DNA from: Pseudomonadota bacterium
GTDB taxonomy: Bacteria; Pseudomonadota; Gammaproteobacteria; Burkholderiales; Burkholderiaceae_D
NCBI GenBank assembly: GCA_023391395.1
Contig: JAEWBA010000134.1
Coordinates: forward strand, 1-7,390
Length of the DNA: 7,390 bases
Reading direction: 5' to 3'
Part shown: positions 6,199-7,390 of the stretch, in pieces
Layout of the letters: every line of letters begins with the position of its first letter
Numbering within the stretch: position 1 is the first letter of the stretch
Notes under the pieces: model-generated
Database searches by the model: none
Told to the model about the DNA's origin: nothing
The model's input: only the letters and a program-made list of their open reading frames with translations
Made by a program: the position numbers and the translations under genes

Positions 6199-7365
6199 TT
6201 GAACATTTTTGAACGGATGGACTCGGCCATCGAACTCACGGACGACGAGCGCATGCTGCTCGACAGCGTTCGCGCGCTTGCCCGTGGGCCGATCAGGGAG
6301 CGGGCCGAGCACTACGACAAGACGGGAGAATTCCCGCAGCAAAACATCGACGACATCAACAGCCTTGGCTTGAACGCGATGTTCATTCCCGAGCAGTACG
6401 GCGGCGCGCAGTTGTCCTATACCGCTTATCTGGAATGCGTCCGCGAGATCTCCAATGCCTGTGCCTCCACCGGCATCATCTGGGCGACCAATTTCCACGC
6501 CATCAAGCCGGTGATCGAATTCGGTTCCGAAGAGCAGAAGTCGCGCTTCCTGCCGCGCATGGCAGAGGGTGCGCTCGCTTCGCTGGCGATCACCGAACCG
6601 GATGCCGGCTCGGATGCGACAGGAATGCGCACCCGCTTCACGCCCGACGGCGAGGATATCGTCATCAACGGCGGCAAGACCTTCATCACCAACGGCGACG
6701 TCGCCGATCTCTACGTACTGTTCGGCAAGTGGAGCGAGATTGACGATCCGAAAAAGGCGATCTCGGTGCTGATACTGGAAAAGGGTACGCCAGGACTGTC
6801 CGTGGTCCGTACCGAAGACAAGATGGGGCACCGCGCTTCCGGCACGGCCACCATTTCCTTCGACAATTGCCGCGTGCCGCGCGCCAATCTGCTGCGCGAA
6901 CCGGGCGACGGACTGAAGATCCTGTTCGCCTCGCTCAATAGGTCGCGCCCCAGCGTGGCTGCCCATGCGCTGGGCATCGCCCGTGGCGCTTTCGAGGACG
7001 GCATCGCCTATATCAACGAACGCAGGCAGAGCGGCCGCAAGATCATCGAATTCCAGGGCATCCAGTTCATGGTGGCGGATATGGCGACCGATCTGGCCAT
7101 GTGCGAAGCCATGCTGTGGCGCCTGGCCAAGATGGTGGACGCCGGCGAATCCGACATCGGCATCGAAGCCTCGATGCTGAAAATGCGCGCATCCGACATC
7201 GCCATGCGCATCACCACCGACGTCGTGCAACTGTTCGGCGGCTATGGCTATTGCCGCGACTACCGCGTCGAGCGCCTGATGCGCGATGCCAAGATCACCC
7301 AAATCTGGGAAGGCACCAACCAGGTGCACCGCCAGCTGGTCGGCCGCAGTTTCTTGAATAAATGA
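6199..7365 (+). CDS. Acyl-CoA dehydrogenase (AliB-like role)
   Basis: An FAD enzyme that forms the alpha,beta double bond of an acyl-CoA and passes electrons to electron-transfer flavoprotein. The 388 residues cover the three acyl-CoA dehydrogenase domains: helical N-terminus (LTDDERMLLDSVRALARG, 13-30), middle beta domain with LAITEPDAGSDATG (129-142) and GGKTFITNG (158-166), and C-terminal helices with QLFGGYGYCRDYRVERLMRD (344-363). The catalytic base is probably Glu371 in IWEGTNQVHR, at the position used by short- and medium-chain enzymes. The start is TTG 6199, chosen for its AGAGG; ATG 6217 would shorten it by six residues. It lies 39 bases after the SDR. In context it would dehydrogenate the ring acyl-CoA made by the ligase; ordinary short-chain acyl-CoA specificity cannot be excluded. 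Confidence 0.9.
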   Translation: MNIFERMDSAIELTDDERMLLDSVRALARGPIRERAEHYDKTGEFPQQNIDDINSLGLNAMFIPEQYGGAQLSYTAYLECVREISNACASTGIIWATNFHAIKPVIEFGSEEQKSRFLPRMAEGALASLAITEPDAGSDATGMRTRFTPDGEDIVINGGKTFITNGDVADLYVLFGKWSEIDDPKKAISVLILEKGTPGLSVVRTEDKMGHRASGTATISFDNCRVPRANLLREPGDGLKILFASLNRSRPSVAAHALGIARGAFEDGIAYINERRQSGRKIIEFQGIQFMVADMATDLAMCEAMLWRLAKMVDAGESDIGIEASMLKMRASDIAMRITTDVVQLFGGYGYCRDYRVERLMRDAKITQIWEGTNQVHRQLVGRSFLNK

Positions 7366-7373
7366 GGAATCCA

Positions 7374-7390
7374 ATGAGTGAGATCAAAAC
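7374..7390 (+). CDS. Start of a further operon gene (five codons and a partial sixth)
   Basis: ATG 7374 follows the acyl-CoA dehydrogenase stop by eight bases, with GAGG (7364-7367) six bases upstream and overlapping that stop. The readable protein is MSEIKT, too short to identify. Same-strand position and tight spacing make it very likely a member of the operon. Confidence 0.6.

Noticed and set aside
6055..7374. Long minus-strand open frame (439 codons) opposite the SDR end and the acyl-CoA dehydrogenase
   Set aside because: It lies antisense to a clear, full-length enzyme gene. Its translation is rich in His, Ala, Asp and Gly with no recognisable domain, as expected from the complement of GC-rich codons.

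Overview
The window holds one end of a catabolic gene cluster from a GC-rich (about 60 % by eye) proteobacterium. Codon use, tight gene packing and protein style suggest a Betaproteobacterium, probably Burkholderiales or Rhodocyclales; this is an inference from style, not from a marker gene. I saw no RNA gene, insertion sequence, CRISPR array or phage gene.

Layout. Positions 1-581 on the minus strand carry the N-terminal 193 codons of a PAS-containing regulator of the sigma-54 activator type; its 3' end lies outside the window. A divergent intergenic region follows. It contains a near-consensus -24/-12 (sigma-54) promoter pointing right at 783-798, with three inverted repeats just upstream. 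From about 838 to the right edge, all genes are on the plus strand and separated by 2-42 bases: a CaiB/BaiF-type CoA-transferase, a MenB/BadI-type crotonase, an AMP-forming acyl-CoA ligase, an enoyl-CoA hydratase, a short-chain dehydrogenase, an acyl-CoA dehydrogenase, and the first six codons of another gene. No terminator is visible between them, so they look like one operon.

How the genes fit together. The ligase (or the transferase) would make a CoA thioester. The acyl-CoA dehydrogenase would introduce an alpha,beta double bond, the hydratase would add water, and the SDR would oxidise the beta-hydroxyl to a ketone. The cycle then lacks a thiolase; in its place is a crotonase that has lost both hydratase glutamates and carries the MenB/BadI signature. 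In the benzoate/cyclohexanecarboxylate pathway of Rhodopseudomonas palustris, a set of the same classes (AliA, AliB, BadK, BadH, BadI) opens a six-membered ring by hydrolysing 2-ketocyclohexanecarboxyl-CoA. The best reading is therefore a ring-opening beta-oxidation module for an alicyclic (possibly terpenoid- or aromatic-derived) carboxylic acid, under control of a sigma-54 activator encoded next to it. The exact substrate cannot be read from the sequence.
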